A DNA stretch of 64,000 nucleotides from an uncultured Dyadobacter sp. (GCF_946482605.1 NZ_CAMLSE010000019.1:102588-166587); one strand, 5' to 3'. Shown: positions 35,805 through 45,489, counted from the first letter of the stretch. Notes: generated by a model not told the origin, from the letters alone. Translations and numbers: made by a program.

Positions 35805-37364
35805 ATGGAATCAGTATCCGCCGCAACTTCAAAAAAAGAACTTTTAGATCAAAAAAACGCTGAAGCCGAACTCGGCGGCGGGCCGGCCAGGATCCAGGCC
35901 CAGCACGCCAAAGGCAAACTGACAGCCCGGGAGCGGATCGCTGTTCTGATGGATAAGGGTTCATTTGAAGAAATAGGGCGGTTTGTGATACATCGTAGTA
36001 AGGACTTTGGCCTGGACAAGGAGCATTATCTGGGCGATGGCGTGGTAACGGGTTATGGAAAGGTCAATGGCCGCCTGGTATACGTTTTCGCGCAGGATTT
36101 CACGGTTTTCGGCGGCTCATTATCCGAAACCCATGCTGAGAAAATCTGCAAACTGATGGATCTTGCCATGAAAAATGGGGCCCCGCTGATCGGTCTGAAC
36201 GACTCCGGCGGTGCACGCATTCAGGAAGGCGTTTTGTCACTGGCGGGGTACGCCGATATTTTTTATAAAAACACACTGGCTTCTGGCGTCATTCCACAGA
36301 TTTCGGCCGTAATGGGTCCATGTGCAGGCGGCGCGGTATACTCTCCCGCCATCACGGATTTTATATTAATGGTCGAAAATACGAGCTACATGTTCGTGAC
36401 CGGGCCAAACGTCGTCAAAACAGTCACCCACGAAGAGGTAACTTCCGAGGAATTGGGCGGCGCTATGACCCACGCCACCAAATCGGGTGTAACGCATTTC
36501 GTCTCAGCCAATGAGGTAGAATGCCTCCTGGCCATCAAAAAGCTGCTGAGCTACATGCCGCAAAACTGCGAGGATGAAGCCCCACGTCATCCCTACACCT
36601 CCGGCGACGAAAACCGTCCTGCATTGAACACCATTATTCCCGACAGTGCCAATCAACCCTACGATATGCGGGAAGTCATTGCTGAGCTTTCCGATCCCGA
36701 CAGCTTTTTCGAGGTGCACGAGAATTTCGCAGAAAATATCGTCGTGGGCTTTTCGCGCATCGCAGGCCGCAGCATAGGCATCGTGGCCAATCAGCCTGCG
36801 GTACTCGCCGGGGTACTCGACATCCATGCCAGCCAGAAAGCGGCGCGATTTGTGCGTTTCTGCGATAGTTTCAATATTCCGCTGCTTGTCCTGGAAGACG
36901 TTCCCGGCTTTCTGCCCGGCACCGACCAGGAATGGAATGCTATCATTACCAATGGCGCCAAGCTGCTCTACGCATTTTGTGAAGCCACGGTTCCGCGCAT
37001 TACCGTCATTACGCGCAAGGCTTACGGCGGCGCGTACGATGTGATGAATTCCAAACACATTGGCGCGGATATGAACTTCGCATGGCCCTCGGCAGAAATT
37101 GCGGTGATGGGCGCCAGCGGGGCGGCCGAAATCATCTTCAAACGCGAAATTGCCCAGGCCGAAAATCCTGCCGAAAAGTTGAAGGAAAAAGTAGACGAAT
37201 ACACCACCAAATTCACCAATCCTTACCGCGCCGCAAACCGTGGTTATATCGACGAAGTGATCTATCCCGATCAGACGCGCGTGAAGCTGATCCGGGCGTT
37301 CGAAATGCTCGAAAACAAGGTGGATGTACTCCCTCGAAAGAAGCACGGCAACATTCCGTTGTAA
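35805..37364 (+). CDS. Acyl-CoA carboxylase beta subunit (carboxyltransferase)
   Basis: 519 residues, the normal length of PccB/MmdA-type subunits. There are two crotonase-like halves: [20 protein letters not shown] at the start, [13 protein letters not shown] (first oxyanion-hole region), [12 protein letters not shown], and in the second half [41 protein letters not shown]. It moves CO2 from biotin to propionyl-CoA or another acyl-CoA, or works the reverse way in a decarboxylase. No biotin carboxylase gene is adjacent; a biotin carrier gene is found at 61.9 kb. It could be propionyl-CoA carboxylase or methylmalonyl-CoA decarboxylase. Confidence 0.93.
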   Translation: MESVSAATSKKELLDQKNAEAELGGGPARIQAQHAKGKLTARERIAVLMDKGSFEEIGRFVIHRSKDFGLDKEHYLGDGVVTGYGKVNGRLVYVFAQDFTVFGGSLSETHAEKICKLMDLAMKNGAPLIGLNDSGGARIQEGVLSLAGYADIFYKNTLASGVIPQISAVMGPCAGGAVYSPAITDFILMVENTSYMFVTGPNVVKTVTHEEVTSEELGGAMTHATKSGVTHFVSANEVECLLAIKKLLSYMPQNCEDEAPRHPYTSGDENRPALNTIIPDSANQPYDMREVIAELSDPDSFFEVHENFAENIVVGFSRIAGRSIGIVANQPAVLAGVLDIHASQKAARFVRFCDSFNIPLLVLEDVPGFLPGTDQEWNAIITNGAKLLYAFCEATVPRITVITRKAYGGAYDVMNSKHIGADMNFAWPSAEIAVMGASGAAEIIFKREIAQAENPAEKLKEKVDEYTTKFTNPYRAANRGYIDEVIYPDQTRVKLIRAFEMLENKVDVLPRKKHGNIPL

Positions 37365-37530
37365 CGAGCACGCAGCGCGTATTGCGGCTTTTTGTGGTTT
37401 CAGGAGCATTCCGTGGCCTTACGGGACTATTGTGCCGTAATGCTTGTGGAATACTTTGCTACATTCTGAATATTATTATAATTTCACCGGCATTTAATAA
37501 TAAATTTTACTTCCTAAAGGACCTTAACGA

Positions 37531-38805
37531 ATGAAAGAAGAGAAAGGAACTTCCTCGTCACGGCGAAGCTTTATCAAAGGCTCGCTGGCGACGCTGGCCA
37601 CGTTTTCTATCGTTCCCCGCCACGTGCTGGGGAAAGGTTACCTCGCCCCCAGCGACCAGCTCACCAAAGCGATCGTCGGAACCGGCTCCATGGGCCGCGG
37701 ACACATTCCCTACGCGGGCACAAAAGTCGTTGCGCTTTGCGATGTAGACAAAAAGCACCTCGCCACGGCGGTGAACATGGTGGACAAGGGAGTCAAAACT
37801 TTTTCCGACTACCGCGAACTCATCCAGCTTCCGGAAGTTGACATTGTGCACGTAGCCACGCCTCCGCATTGGCATGGCATCATTGCCGCAGATGCTGCGC
37901 GCGCAGGAAAGGATGTGTGGTGCGAAAAACCCATGACCAGGACGATCGGTGAAGGGAAGCGCCTGTTGGAAGCGGTCCAGCAACACGGAAGGGTTTTCCG
38001 CCTCAACACCTGGTTTCGTTTCGAAGACAATTTTTATGGAATGAGAACACCGGTCAAACCTATTAAAAAGCTGGTTCAAAGCGGATTATTAGGATGGCCA
38101 TTGAAAGTGACTGTAAGCAAGCACACCGGCTTCGACTGGAAATTTTATTGGGTTGGCAAAACAAATAATGCGCCCCAACCTGTACCAGCCGATCTGGACT
38201 ACGAAATGTGGCTTGGTCCTGCTCCCTACAAACCATATAGTGAACACCGTGTGCATCAGACGTTCCGGGGGTATTGGGATTATGACGGCGGCGGATTGGG
38301 CGACATGGGCCAACATTATATCGACCCCATTCAATATTTCCTTGGAAAAGACGATACCAGTCCCGTAAGCGTGGAGGTAGACGCTCCACAGCAACATACC
38401 GAAGCGGTAGGTACCTGGCGCCGCATTACCTACACCTATGCCGATGGTTGCCAGATCGTGCTCGATGGTGAAGCCAAAGATGAAAATGTAGCCTACATCG
38501 AAGGACCCAAAGGAAAGCTCTACCCTAATTTCAAATCGGATATCCCTGACCTCGAACGGAAACTGGCCGCGTTCCCGGATCCCGAACCACAGGTAACGGA
38601 TTTTGTAGACGCTGTCAAGAATCGCAAAAAGTTCGCCCTGAACGAGGAAAATGGTCACCGCTCCTGCACCATTGTGAACATGGGCCTGATTGCATTGCGT
38701 TTGGGCCGGTCGCTGAAATTCGATCCCGACAAACAGGAATTTATCGACGATGAAGGTGCAAACCGCCTGGTGAATCAACCCATGCGCGGCCCCTGGACCA
38801 TTTAA
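37531..38805 (+). CDS. Tat-exported Gfo/Idh/MocA-family oxidoreductase
   Basis: 424 residues. The N-terminus has a twin-arginine signal (SSRRSFIKG, Arg11-Arg12, then a hydrophobic stretch), so the folded protein with cofactor should be exported. The Rossmann part has GTGSMGRGH, the conserved EKP in WCEKPMTR, and the C-terminal part has the GGGLGDMGQHYID catalytic segment. Exported members oxidise the 3-OH of glycosides. The next gene encodes two DUF1080 domains, a family known for 3-keto-glycoside cleavage, 53 bases downstream from this stop, which fits a two-step pathway. Confidence 0.92.
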   Translation: MKEEKGTSSSRRSFIKGSLATLATFSIVPRHVLGKGYLAPSDQLTKAIVGTGSMGRGHIPYAGTKVVALCDVDKKHLATAVNMVDKGVKTFSDYRELIQLPEVDIVHVATPPHWHGIIAADAARAGKDVWCEKPMTRTIGEGKRLLEAVQQHGRVFRLNTWFRFEDNFYGMRTPVKPIKKLVQSGLLGWPLKVTVSKHTGFDWKFYWVGKTNNAPQPVPADLDYEMWLGPAPYKPYSEHRVHQTFRGYWDYDGGGLGDMGQHYIDPIQYFLGKDDTSPVSVEVDAPQQHTEAVGTWRRITYTYADGCQIVLDGEAKDENVAYIEGPKGKLYPNFKSDIPDLERKLAAFPDPEPQVTDFVDAVKNRKKFALNEENGHRSCTIVNMGLIALRLGRSLKFDPDKQEFIDDEGANRLVNQPMRGPWTI

Positions 38806-38858
38806 GAACTCAAAAAGCTACTTTGAAGCAGTCAACTGCTCAGCCACCGGCATATCCG

Positions 38859-41800
38859 ATGAAAAAAAGAATATACAATATCATGGCCCTCTGCCTTGCA
38901 ACCTCGCAGCTCATGGCCCAGACCGACAATTCGCTTGACACGAAAGTCAAGACAGTGTTGTCAAAATTTCCTTCCCAGAATGAGGCGGGCTTGAAAAAAA
39001 ATATGGAGGAACTGGCTCAGCTCGGCAAACCGGGACTGGTACAGATCGCTTCGATGCTGACGCCCCTCGGCAAAGGAGATAACACCAGCATTCAATATGC
39101 ATTGGGTGGCTTTACATATTATGCCTCACAGGCTGGCAAGGAAGCATTGCGAAAAAATGCCGCCGAAGCCTACGGCGAGGCACTTTCCAAAGTTAATGAT
39201 CCGGATAGCAAGAACTTCCTGATTTACCAGCTGCAAACGGTCGGCAAAGACGAATCCGTGAATGTTTTGAAAAGCTATCTGGCCGACGAAAGACTCTCGG
39301 GACCCGCTGCGCGAGCACTGTCACGCATAGGCACCCCCGCTGCAGGCGCGGCGCTGCTGCAAAGCCTGAGCAACGTGGGTAGCGGCAATCAGGTTGCAAT
39401 CACAGAGGCATTGGGCGGGAGCCGGCACAAAGAGGCCGCAGGAGCCATTGAAAAAACGGCTTCCAGCGGAGACCTTAACCTTCGCAAAGTAAGCCTTTAT
39501 GCACTTTCAGAAATCGGCGCGGCATCGTCTGAAACGATTCTCGCAAGTGCGGCCCAAAAAGCGGCGTACGGCTATGACGAAGCCGATGCAACGGCTGTTT
39601 ATCTCAAATATCTGGCTCGCCTCGCAGACAATGGCAATGCAGCAGCGGCTGAAAAAGCAGCGCTGGCATTGATCAAAAACACCCCGGACGTGAAGCAATC
39701 GGCAACACGGTCTTCTGCTTTGAAAATTTATTCCGATATCAAGAAGAGGGAGTCGGTACCCGTGCTGGTCAGCGCATTGCAAAGCAGCGATGCACAGTAT
39801 CGTGCGGCTGCATTGAAACTGGGGCAAAAATACCTGATGGCCGACGGCACTACGCCCTGGCTAAATGCATTGAAAAAAGCCAACCCCGAGGTACAGGCAG
39901 AGATCATCACGATGCTCGGCCGCGCCGAATCCAGGGATGCATTGCCCACGGTACTCAAGTCGCTTTCCGCCAAGGATAGCAAAGTAAAAACCGCGGCCAT
40001 CTGGGCGGCTGGGAGAATCGGGCAGGAAAGCAGCGTGCCAAAACTGGTATCGGTTCTGAAAACGGGCAGCGCGGCAGACATCGCTGCGGTCAAAAGCAGC
40101 TTGCTGACCATTAAGGGTTCGGGATTGACCGACCAGCTGGCAGCAGCCATCCCTACCCTGCCTGCTCCGGCACAGTCGGCGATGATCGACGTTCTGGCAG
40201 CGAGGGCGGCGAGCACCAAACTTCCCGTGGTTTCCGCACAGTTGAAGAATACGAATCCGGAAGTACGTAAATCAGCGTTCACGGCATTAAAATCACTTGC
40301 CACCGCCAATGACCTGCCCCAATTGTACGCATTGCTGAACTCCACAACATCACCGGAAGAAATCGCTGCCACACAAATGGCAATCAGTACGGCGATCAGG
40401 GAAAATGGCGATGCAAACAGCCAGGGCGAAGCAATTCTGAAACAAATGCAGGGCTCCTCTGCCGATAAGCAACGCAACTACCTGGCTATACTGGCAAGTG
40501 TCGGCGGCAAGAAAGCTTTGGCGTCGGTGGTGTCCGCTTACGAAAACGGAGATGCCGGAATGAAAAAGTCTGCCATCTCCGCATTATCGGCCTGGACAGA
40601 CGCCAGCGCAGCCAACGAGCTCCTCGCTATTGCACGGAAGACCACCGATTCTGATGATTTCAATGCAGCTATTACCGGATATGTTTCAGCTGCTTCGAAA
40701 GCGCAGAAAACGCCTGCCAATAAAGTGATCATGCTTCGAGAAGCATTGGCGCTTGCCAAAACAGACGCTCAAAAAGAAGCCATCCTGAAAGAACTTGCCA
40801 GAAACCGCACATTCAATGCATTGTTACTGGCCGGGAAGTACCTCGACAACGCCGGTACTCAGCAAGCAGCCGCCCAGGCGGTCATGAGCATCGCATTGGC
40901 CAACAAAAACCTGTACAGCGCCGAGATCCGAGATTTGCTGAATAAGACAGCTTCCGTATTAAAAGGCCAGGACAGCGATTACCAGAAAGAATCGATCCGC
41001 AAGCATTTGTCGGAACTGCCAACGGGTGAAGGTTTCGTGCCGCTATTCAACGGCAAAGATCTTTCCGGATGGAAAGGATTGGTGGAAAACCCGATTGCAC
41101 GAGGAAAAATGAGCGCAGACACGCTCGCATTCAAACAGAAAAAAGCAGATGAGGCCGCATTCAAGGACTGGTATGCCAAAGACGGCGAACTGATTTTCTC
41201 CGGCCACGGCGACAACCTCTGTACCGTCAAACAATATGGCGACTTTGAAATGTACGTCGATTGGAAGATCCAGAAAGACGGGGATGCGGGCATTTACCTG
41301 CGCGGCACTCCTCAGGTGCAGATCTGGGATACGTCGCGCGTGAAAGTAGGGGCACAGGTAGGCTCCGGCGGACTCTATAACAATCAGAAAAACCCGAGTA
41401 AACCTTCCAAAGTAGCGGATAATGCGATCGGCGAGTGGAATACGTTTCATATCACGATGATCGGCGACCGTGTTTCTGTGGACCTGAATGGTGAGAATGT
41501 CGTAGACAATGTGATCCTGGAAAACTATTGGGACCGCAACCTGCCGATCTTCGCCAAAGAACAGTTGGAATTACAGGCCCATGGCAACCAGATCCATTAC
41601 AGGGACGTTTACGTAAGGGAAATTCCACGCCAGGAGTTCACATTGCCGGAAGCAGAAAAGAAAGATGACTTCAAGGTCTTGTTCGACGGCACGAATATGT
41701 TTGAATGGGTTGGCAACAGAACGGATTACTTCATCCAGAACGGCGAATTGGTGGTTGATCCGAAAAAAGGAGGTAAAGGAAACTTGTACACCAAAGACGA

Positions 41801-42296
41801 GTACAGCGACTTCGACTTCCGTTTTGAGTTCCAGCTTACGCCAGGGGCTAATAATGGACTGGGAATCCGGACACCGATGGAAGGTGATGCCGCTTACGTA
41901 GGAACCGAAATCCAGATCCTCGATAACGAGGCCGAGATTTACAAAGACCTGCACGAATACCAGTACCACGGTTCGGCTTATGGTATTATTCCTGCCAAAA
42001 GAGGTTTCCTGAAACCATTAGGTGAGTGGAACTACGAAGAAGTACGTGTACAGGGATCCAAAATCAGGGTGACCCTGAATGGTACCGTCATTCTCGATGG
42101 CGACCTCGCAGAAGCCAGCAAGAACGGCACGGTCGACCACAAAGAGCACCCGGGCCTGAACAGGACGAGTGGGCATCTCGGCTTCCTGGGACATGGATCC
42201 GAGTTGAAGTTCAGAAATATACGGATCAAGGATTTGAGTAAGGTGATTCCACAGACAGAGCAACCTGCCAAAAAGAAAAGTAGGAAGAAAAGATAG
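38859..42296 (+). CDS. HEAT-repeat protein with two DUF1080 (3-keto-glycoside hydrolase-like) domains
   Basis: 1145 residues from the ATG of MKKRIYN; a TTG at 38823 would add 12 residues before the signal peptide, which ends at LMAQ. About residues 25-715 form HEAT-type helical repeats (for example AARALSRIGTPAAGAAL, KTAAIWAAGRIGQESSVPKL). Two DUF1080 jelly-roll domains follow, near 720 (LFNGKDLSGWKG) and 935 (LFDGTNMFEWVG), each with a Trp-rich sugar-binding face. The end is Lys/Arg-rich. Some DUF1080 proteins cleave 3-keto-glycosides, so the protein likely acts with the upstream oxidoreductase. Which of the two domains is catalytic is not clear. Confidence 0.88.
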   Translation: MKKRIYNIMALCLATSQLMAQTDNSLDTKVKTVLSKFPSQNEAGLKKNMEELAQLGKPGLVQIASMLTPLGKGDNTSIQYALGGFTYYASQAGKEALRKNAAEAYGEALSKVNDPDSKNFLIYQLQTVGKDESVNVLKSYLADERLSGPAARALSRIGTPAAGAALLQSLSNVGSGNQVAITEALGGSRHKEAAGAIEKTASSGDLNLRKVSLYALSEIGAASSETILASAAQKAAYGYDEADATAVYLKYLARLADNGNAAAAEKAALALIKNTPDVKQSATRSSALKIYSDIKKRESVPVLVSALQSSDAQYRAAALKLGQKYLMADGTTPWLNALKKANPEVQAEIITMLGRAESRDALPTVLKSLSAKDSKVKTAAIWAAGRIGQESSVPKLVSVLKTGSAADIAAVKSSLLTIKGSGLTDQLAAAIPTLPAPAQSAMIDVLAARAASTKLPVVSAQLKNTNPEVRKSAFTALKSLATANDLPQLYALLNSTTSPEEIAATQMAISTAIRENGDANSQGEAILKQMQGSSADKQRNYLAILASVGGKKALASVVSAYENGDAGMKKSAISALSAWTDASAANELLAIARKTTDSDDFNAAITGYVSAASKAQKTPANKVIMLREALALAKTDAQKEAILKELARNRTFNALLLAGKYLDNAGTQQAAAQAVMSIALANKNLYSAEIRDLLNKTASVLKGQDSDYQKESIRKHLSELPTGEGFVPLFNGKDLSGWKGLVENPIARGKMSADTLAFKQKKADEAAFKDWYAKDGELIFSGHGDNLCTVKQYGDFEMYVDWKIQKDGDAGIYLRGTPQVQIWDTSRVKVGAQVGSGGLYNNQKNPSKPSKVADNAIGEWNTFHITMIGDRVSVDLNGENVVDNVILENYWDRNLPIFAKEQLELQAHGNQIHYRDVYVREIPRQEFTLPEAEKKDDFKVLFDGTNMFEWVGNRTDYFIQNGELVVDPKKGGKGNLYTKDEYSDFDFRFEFQLTPGANNGLGIRTPMEGDAAYVGTEIQILDNEAEIYKDLHEYQYHGSAYGIIPAKRGFLKPLGEWNYEEVRVQGSKIRVTLNGTVILDGDLAEASKNGTVDHKEHPGLNRTSGHLGFLGHGSELKFRNIRIKDLSKVIPQTEQPAKKKSRKKR

Positions 42297-42300
42297 ATTA

Positions 42301-42330
42301 AAAGTCCCGCTGATGAGCGGGACTTTTTTT
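42301..42330 (+). terminator. Terminator after the DUF1080 gene
   Basis: A perfect 11-base stem AAAGTCCCGCT/AGCGGGACTTT with loop GATG and a T7 tract, four bases after the stop. Confidence 0.92.
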
Positions 42331-42346
42331 ATTTTTGAAAAAAGTA

Positions 42347-42368
42347 TAAATTTGTACTGATAGCAGTA
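42347..42368 (+). promoter_or_regulatory. Promoter -7 element with adjoining palindrome before Xre antitoxin
   Basis: TAAATTTG (42347-42354) fits TAnnTTTG, and TACTG-ATAG-CAGTA (42355-42368) follows at once, 16 bases before the antitoxin ATG. This is where an autorepressing antitoxin would bind. No good -33 TTG is seen. Confidence 0.45.
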
Positions 42369-42383
42369 GACAAATAGACTACA

Positions 42384-42893
42384 ATGAAGAAACACACACC
42401 GAAAACTTATCCAGAGCCAGAGGAACAGCCGGGTACAGCATTCTCCGAGCCCTATGCCGCCTATTACAGCGCACATCCCGGCATCATTTTCAAATCGTCC
42501 CAACAACGCCCTGAAAGTCAGATGACCAGCTTTCAGAAGATAGAAATGATCCGGAATGGGATCAGCAAAAATGAATTCGAACGCTTCAAGGACAAAACCA
42601 AACTGGACTATGACCAGCTCGCACTTGCCTTATCCGTCGCAAGAGCAACCCTGATCAATAAAAAAGGGGATGAGAAATTCAATCAGGTATTAAGTGAAAA
42701 GATCATCAGTCTGGCTGACATGTACTCTTACGGATACGAGGTTTTCGAAGATATCGATCGCTTCAATCAGTGGATTTTCAGGCCGAACCAGGCTCTTGGA
42801 GGGCAGCGGCCTTTCGATTTTCTTGATACCCAGTTTGGCCGTGAAGAAATAAGGAACCTGATCGGCCGGATTGACTACGGCGTATACTCCTGA
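42384..42893 (+). CDS. Xre/MbcA/ParS-type antitoxin
   Basis: 169 residues. An N-terminal tail is followed by an Xre-like helix-turn-helix (about 50-105: IEMIRNGISKNEFERFKDKTKLDYDQLALALSVARATLINKK) and the C-terminal DUF2384 toxin-binding domain (about 110-169: ISLADMYSYGYEVFEDIDRFNQWIFRPNQALGG). It neutralises the RES toxin encoded 12 bases later and usually represses the operon; a palindrome overlapping the putative promoter supports this. The pair order, antitoxin then toxin, is normal. Confidence 0.92.
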   Translation: MKKHTPKTYPEPEEQPGTAFSEPYAAYYSAHPGIIFKSSQQRPESQMTSFQKIEMIRNGISKNEFERFKDKTKLDYDQLALALSVARATLINKKGDEKFNQVLSEKIISLADMYSYGYEVFEDIDRFNQWIFRPNQALGGQRPFDFLDTQFGREEIRNLIGRIDYGVYS

Positions 42894-42905
42894 TAGCCGT
42901 AGCCC

Positions 42906-43361
42906 ATGATCGTTTACAGAATCGGGCGTACCCGTTACGCCAAAGACCTCGACGGCGAGGGAGCCCGTCTTTTCGGCGGCAGATGGAATCACAAGCTCAC
43001 ACCCTGCATTTATTCTTCTGAAAGCAGGGCATTAGCGCTGCTGGAATACACCGCAAATGTCAACATCGACGACATTCCCAGGGCGCTCAGCATTACGGCA
43101 TTTGAAATAGATCCTGCGTATATGCTTGCGGTACCCGTAAGCGCACTTCCCGGTGACTGGCGAAATGCCCCCGCGCCTGCTGCCACAAAGGATTTCGGAA
43201 CCGATTTGCTTAGAAAGGCCGACTATGGTATCCTCAAAATTCCCTCGGCTATCATGGAAGACGAGTTCAATTACCTCCTCAATCCCCGGTTTACGAAAGC
43301 TGAGGTCTATTCCATTCTTTCGGTCCGCGATTTTGTGTATGATGTCAGACTCAAATTATAG
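42906..43361 (+). CDS. RES-domain toxin
   Basis: 151 residues, a complete RES domain. It shows YRIGRTRYAKDL at the start, the GEGARLFGGRWN motif, and the SSESRALALLEY segment with the Ser and Glu that mark the family (R-x-S in its name from conserved Arg, Glu, Ser). RES toxins break down NAD+ and stop growth when the antitoxin decays. It is intact here with all typical segments. It forms an operon with the Xre antitoxin. A promoter-like site for the next gene lies just after it. Confidence 0.93.
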   Translation: MIVYRIGRTRYAKDLDGEGARLFGGRWNHKLTPCIYSSESRALALLEYTANVNIDDIPRALSITAFEIDPAYMLAVPVSALPGDWRNAPAPAATKDFGTDLLRKADYGILKIPSAIMEDEFNYLLNPRFTKAEVYSILSVRDFVYDVRLKL

Positions 43362-43383
43362 AAAAAAATTAAAAAATGCCCTC

Positions 43384-43416
43384 TTGGATCAGTTAGTGCA
43401 TTTTTATTTAGCTTTG
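43384..43416 (+). promoter_or_regulatory. Candidate Bacteroidota promoter (-33 TTG, -7 TAGCTTTG)
   Basis: TTGG at 43384 and TAGCTTTG at 43409-43416, 22 bases apart, fit the Bacteroidota sigma-A pattern. The start of the beta-propeller gene is 112 bases further. Confidence 0.5.
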
Positions 43417-43528
43417 ATATAATGAACAGAAAATCAAGATCGGAAAAGTATATAAGCCCAGTTTGACCCTTGATATGAAAACGTATTCGTGCAGGCAACT
43501 GGCAAGATCTATTTTCAAAATCAAACTT

Positions 43529-44362
43529 ATGAAAACCAAACATTTTTTACTCACGACGCTATTATCCACCTGTGCAGCCCTCAGTTCTCAGGCACAACAC
43601 TCATTGACCCAGCTCTGGTCTACCGAAGCTACTTTGCCGGTTCCGGAGTCTGTCCTGTACAGCTCGTCGGGAAAAGTGCTGTATGTTGCCCAGATCGATG
43701 GTAAAGCAGGCGAAAAAGATGGTAAAGGTGGCATAGCGAAAGTGGGATTAGATGGAAAAATCATTGCTCATGACTGGGTTACGGGACTGAATGCCCCCAA
43801 AGGAATGGGAATCGCCGGCTCCAAACTGTACGTCGCCGACCTCACCGAAGTAGTTGAAATCGACATTAAATCGGGAAAGATCCTGAAAAAACACGAGGTA
43901 GAGGGAGCGAAATTCCTGAACGACCTGACGATTGATTCCAAAGGCTCCATTTACGTTTCTGATTCGGACACCAAGAAAGTGCACCTGATCGCCGGCGGAA
44001 AAATCTCTGTATACTTTGAAGACCTGACACGCCCCAACGGCCTGCTTGCGGTGGGTAGCGACCTGCTGATCGCCGATAGCGGTACCCTGAAAAAATTAAG
44101 TCCTGCCAAACAGGTAACCGTGGTCGCCGAAGGTATGGACAAGAGTACCGACGGTATCGAACAGGTGAAACCGGGTGAGTACATTGTTTCTTCCTGGGCA
44201 GGAGTCGTTTATTATGTCAAGTCTGACGGAACTACCGAAAAATTGCTGGATACAAGCGCAGAGAAAATCAATTCTGCGGATATTGGTTACGACGCTAAGA
44301 AAAAGATCGTGTACATACCGACCTTCATGAAAAACAGTGTTGTAGCATATCAGTTAAAGTAA
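43529..44362 (+). CDS. Secreted SMP-30/gluconolactonase-like beta-propeller protein
   Basis: 277 residues from the ATG of MKTKHFLL; the upstream frame to 43463 gives a poorer signal peptide. A cleavage site near SSQAQ precedes six blade-like units such as GLNAPKGMGIAGSKLYVADLTEVVEID and DLTRPNGLLAVGSDLLIADSGTLKKL. The pattern fits six-bladed SMP-30/strictosidine-synthase-like propellers. A calcium-dependent lactonase activity is possible but the metal ligands are not certain by eye. It may be a single gene with the leader 43417-43528. Confidence 0.8.
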   Translation: MKTKHFLLTTLLSTCAALSSQAQHSLTQLWSTEATLPVPESVLYSSSGKVLYVAQIDGKAGEKDGKGGIAKVGLDGKIIAHDWVTGLNAPKGMGIAGSKLYVADLTEVVEIDIKSGKILKKHEVEGAKFLNDLTIDSKGSIYVSDSDTKKVHLIAGGKISVYFEDLTRPNGLLAVGSDLLIADSGTLKKLSPAKQVTVVAEGMDKSTDGIEQVKPGEYIVSSWAGVVYYVKSDGTTEKLLDTSAEKINSADIGYDAKKKIVYIPTFMKNSVVAYQLK

Positions 44363-44403
44363 ATATATTTATAACATCTAAATCAATAAAAAACAGGCGT
44401 TTC

Positions 44404-45078
44404 ATGGACATTTTTGTTGGGAGTCTTTCTTTTAAGTTAAAGGAAAGCGAGCTGCGTGAAGCTTTCGAAAAGTATGGCAAAGTGAGCTCGGCGAAAATTA
44501 TCATTGACAAGATCACGCGTCAAAGTAAAGGTTTCGGGTTCGTTGAAATGCCAGATGAAATCGAGGCCAGGGCAGCTATTAATGCATTGAACGGTGCTGA
44601 TATGTATGGCAGGCCACTGGTTGTGAATGAATCCCAAAAGAAAGAATCCAGAGGCGATAGTGGCGCTCCCCGACCCGATTCACGCAGCAGAGAAGGTTTT
44701 AACCGGCCAAGACCGGGCGGAGATGCGACAGGTAACAGAGCCAGCTCCCCAGACAGAAATACCGGAAGAGACTATACCCGGCCACAGACGAGTGACGATG
44801 ATGAGCCGGATGATGACGACCTGCCGGCAAGACCTGATCGTCCCGCTGGCAGCGAGCGGAGCACAAACAACGATCGGGGCTTTTCAGGCGGTGGTGGAGG
44901 CTTCCGGAACGCCGATAAACCTCGCGACCGTGGACATGGTCACGACAAGCCGCATGGAGACCACAACCGGCATCAGGGAGGCCGCCCTTCCAAGTTTGAA
45001 GATCGGTACAGTAAAAAAGGCGGAGGCGGCTCGAAAGATTTCGGACGTCGCTATGATGAGGACAAAGATTGGTATTGA
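44404..45078 (+). CDS. RRM-domain RNA-binding protein with long charged disordered tail
   Basis: 224 residues. One RNA recognition motif lies at 1-80: RNP2 IFVGSL at 3-8 and RNP1 KGFGFVEM at 42-49, with both aromatic RNA-stacking positions. The remainder is a disordered, Arg/Asp/Gly-rich tail with RG, RD and GGGG clusters, resembling eukaryotic glycine-rich RNA-binding proteins. Cold-induced members are common in Bacteroidota and cyanobacteria. It follows the propeller gene by 41 bases and is ended by a very strong terminator. Confidence 0.92.
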   Translation: MDIFVGSLSFKLKESELREAFEKYGKVSSAKIIIDKITRQSKGFGFVEMPDEIEARAAINALNGADMYGRPLVVNESQKKESRGDSGAPRPDSRSREGFNRPRPGGDATGNRASSPDRNTGRDYTRPQTSDDDEPDDDDLPARPDRPAGSERSTNNDRGFSGGGGGFRNADKPRDRGHGHDKPHGDHNRHQGGRPSKFEDRYSKKGGGGSKDFGRRYDEDKDWY

Positions 45079-45084
45079 TGATAT

Positions 45085-45122
45085 AAAACGGCCTGCAAGC
45101 AAAACTTGCAGGCCGTTTTTTT
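45085..45122. terminator. Strong bidirectional terminator
   Basis: A perfect 15-base stem AAAACGGCCTGCAAG/CTTGCAGGCCGTTTT with a 5-base loop and T tract. It overlaps the stop codon of the DUF486 gene on the other strand. Confidence 0.93.
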
Positions 45123-45489
45123 ATTTCCTGAATATGAAATAAACTGCCAGGATCAGGAATAAAAACCCTACAAAGTGATTCCACCGGAAAGTTTCGGTCT
45201 TGAAGAAGACGAGTGTGAACAAGGTAAATATGACCAGGGTAATGACCTCCTGAATTACTTTCAGTTCAACCAAAGAAAACGGCCCGCCATTCTCCTTGAA
45301 ACCGATCCTGTTGGCAGGGACCTGGAAACAATATTCGAAAAGGGCTATTCCCCAACTGACCAGAATAACGGAGAACAGCCCCAATTTGCTGAACCAACCG
45401 AGCTCCTTGAATTTCAAATGCCCATACCAAGCCATGGTCATGAATGCATTGGACAGTATCAGAAGGCCGATGGTCAGGAACGATTTCAT
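45121..45489 (-). CDS. DUF486/DMT-like membrane protein
   Basis: 122 residues with four membrane spans and the conserved middle SWGIALFEYCFQVPANRIGF, which marks the DUF486 family, a small relative of drug/metabolite transporters. Function unknown. It starts four bases before the stop of the upstream nucleoside permease gene (ATGA overlap), so the two are translationally coupled. The end of the gene lies inside the bidirectional terminator. Confidence 0.88.
   Translation of the reverse strand: MKSFLTIGLLILSNAFMTMAWYGHLKFKELGWFSKLGLFSVILVSWGIALFEYCFQVPANRIGFKENGGPFSLVELKVIQEVITLVIFTLFTLVFFKTETFRWNHFVGFLFLILAVYFIFRK

Noticed and set aside
36504..37409. A 301-codon minus-strand frame opposite the carboxylase gene
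   Set aside because: The carboxyltransferase motifs on the plus strand are complete; the opposite frame looks random.
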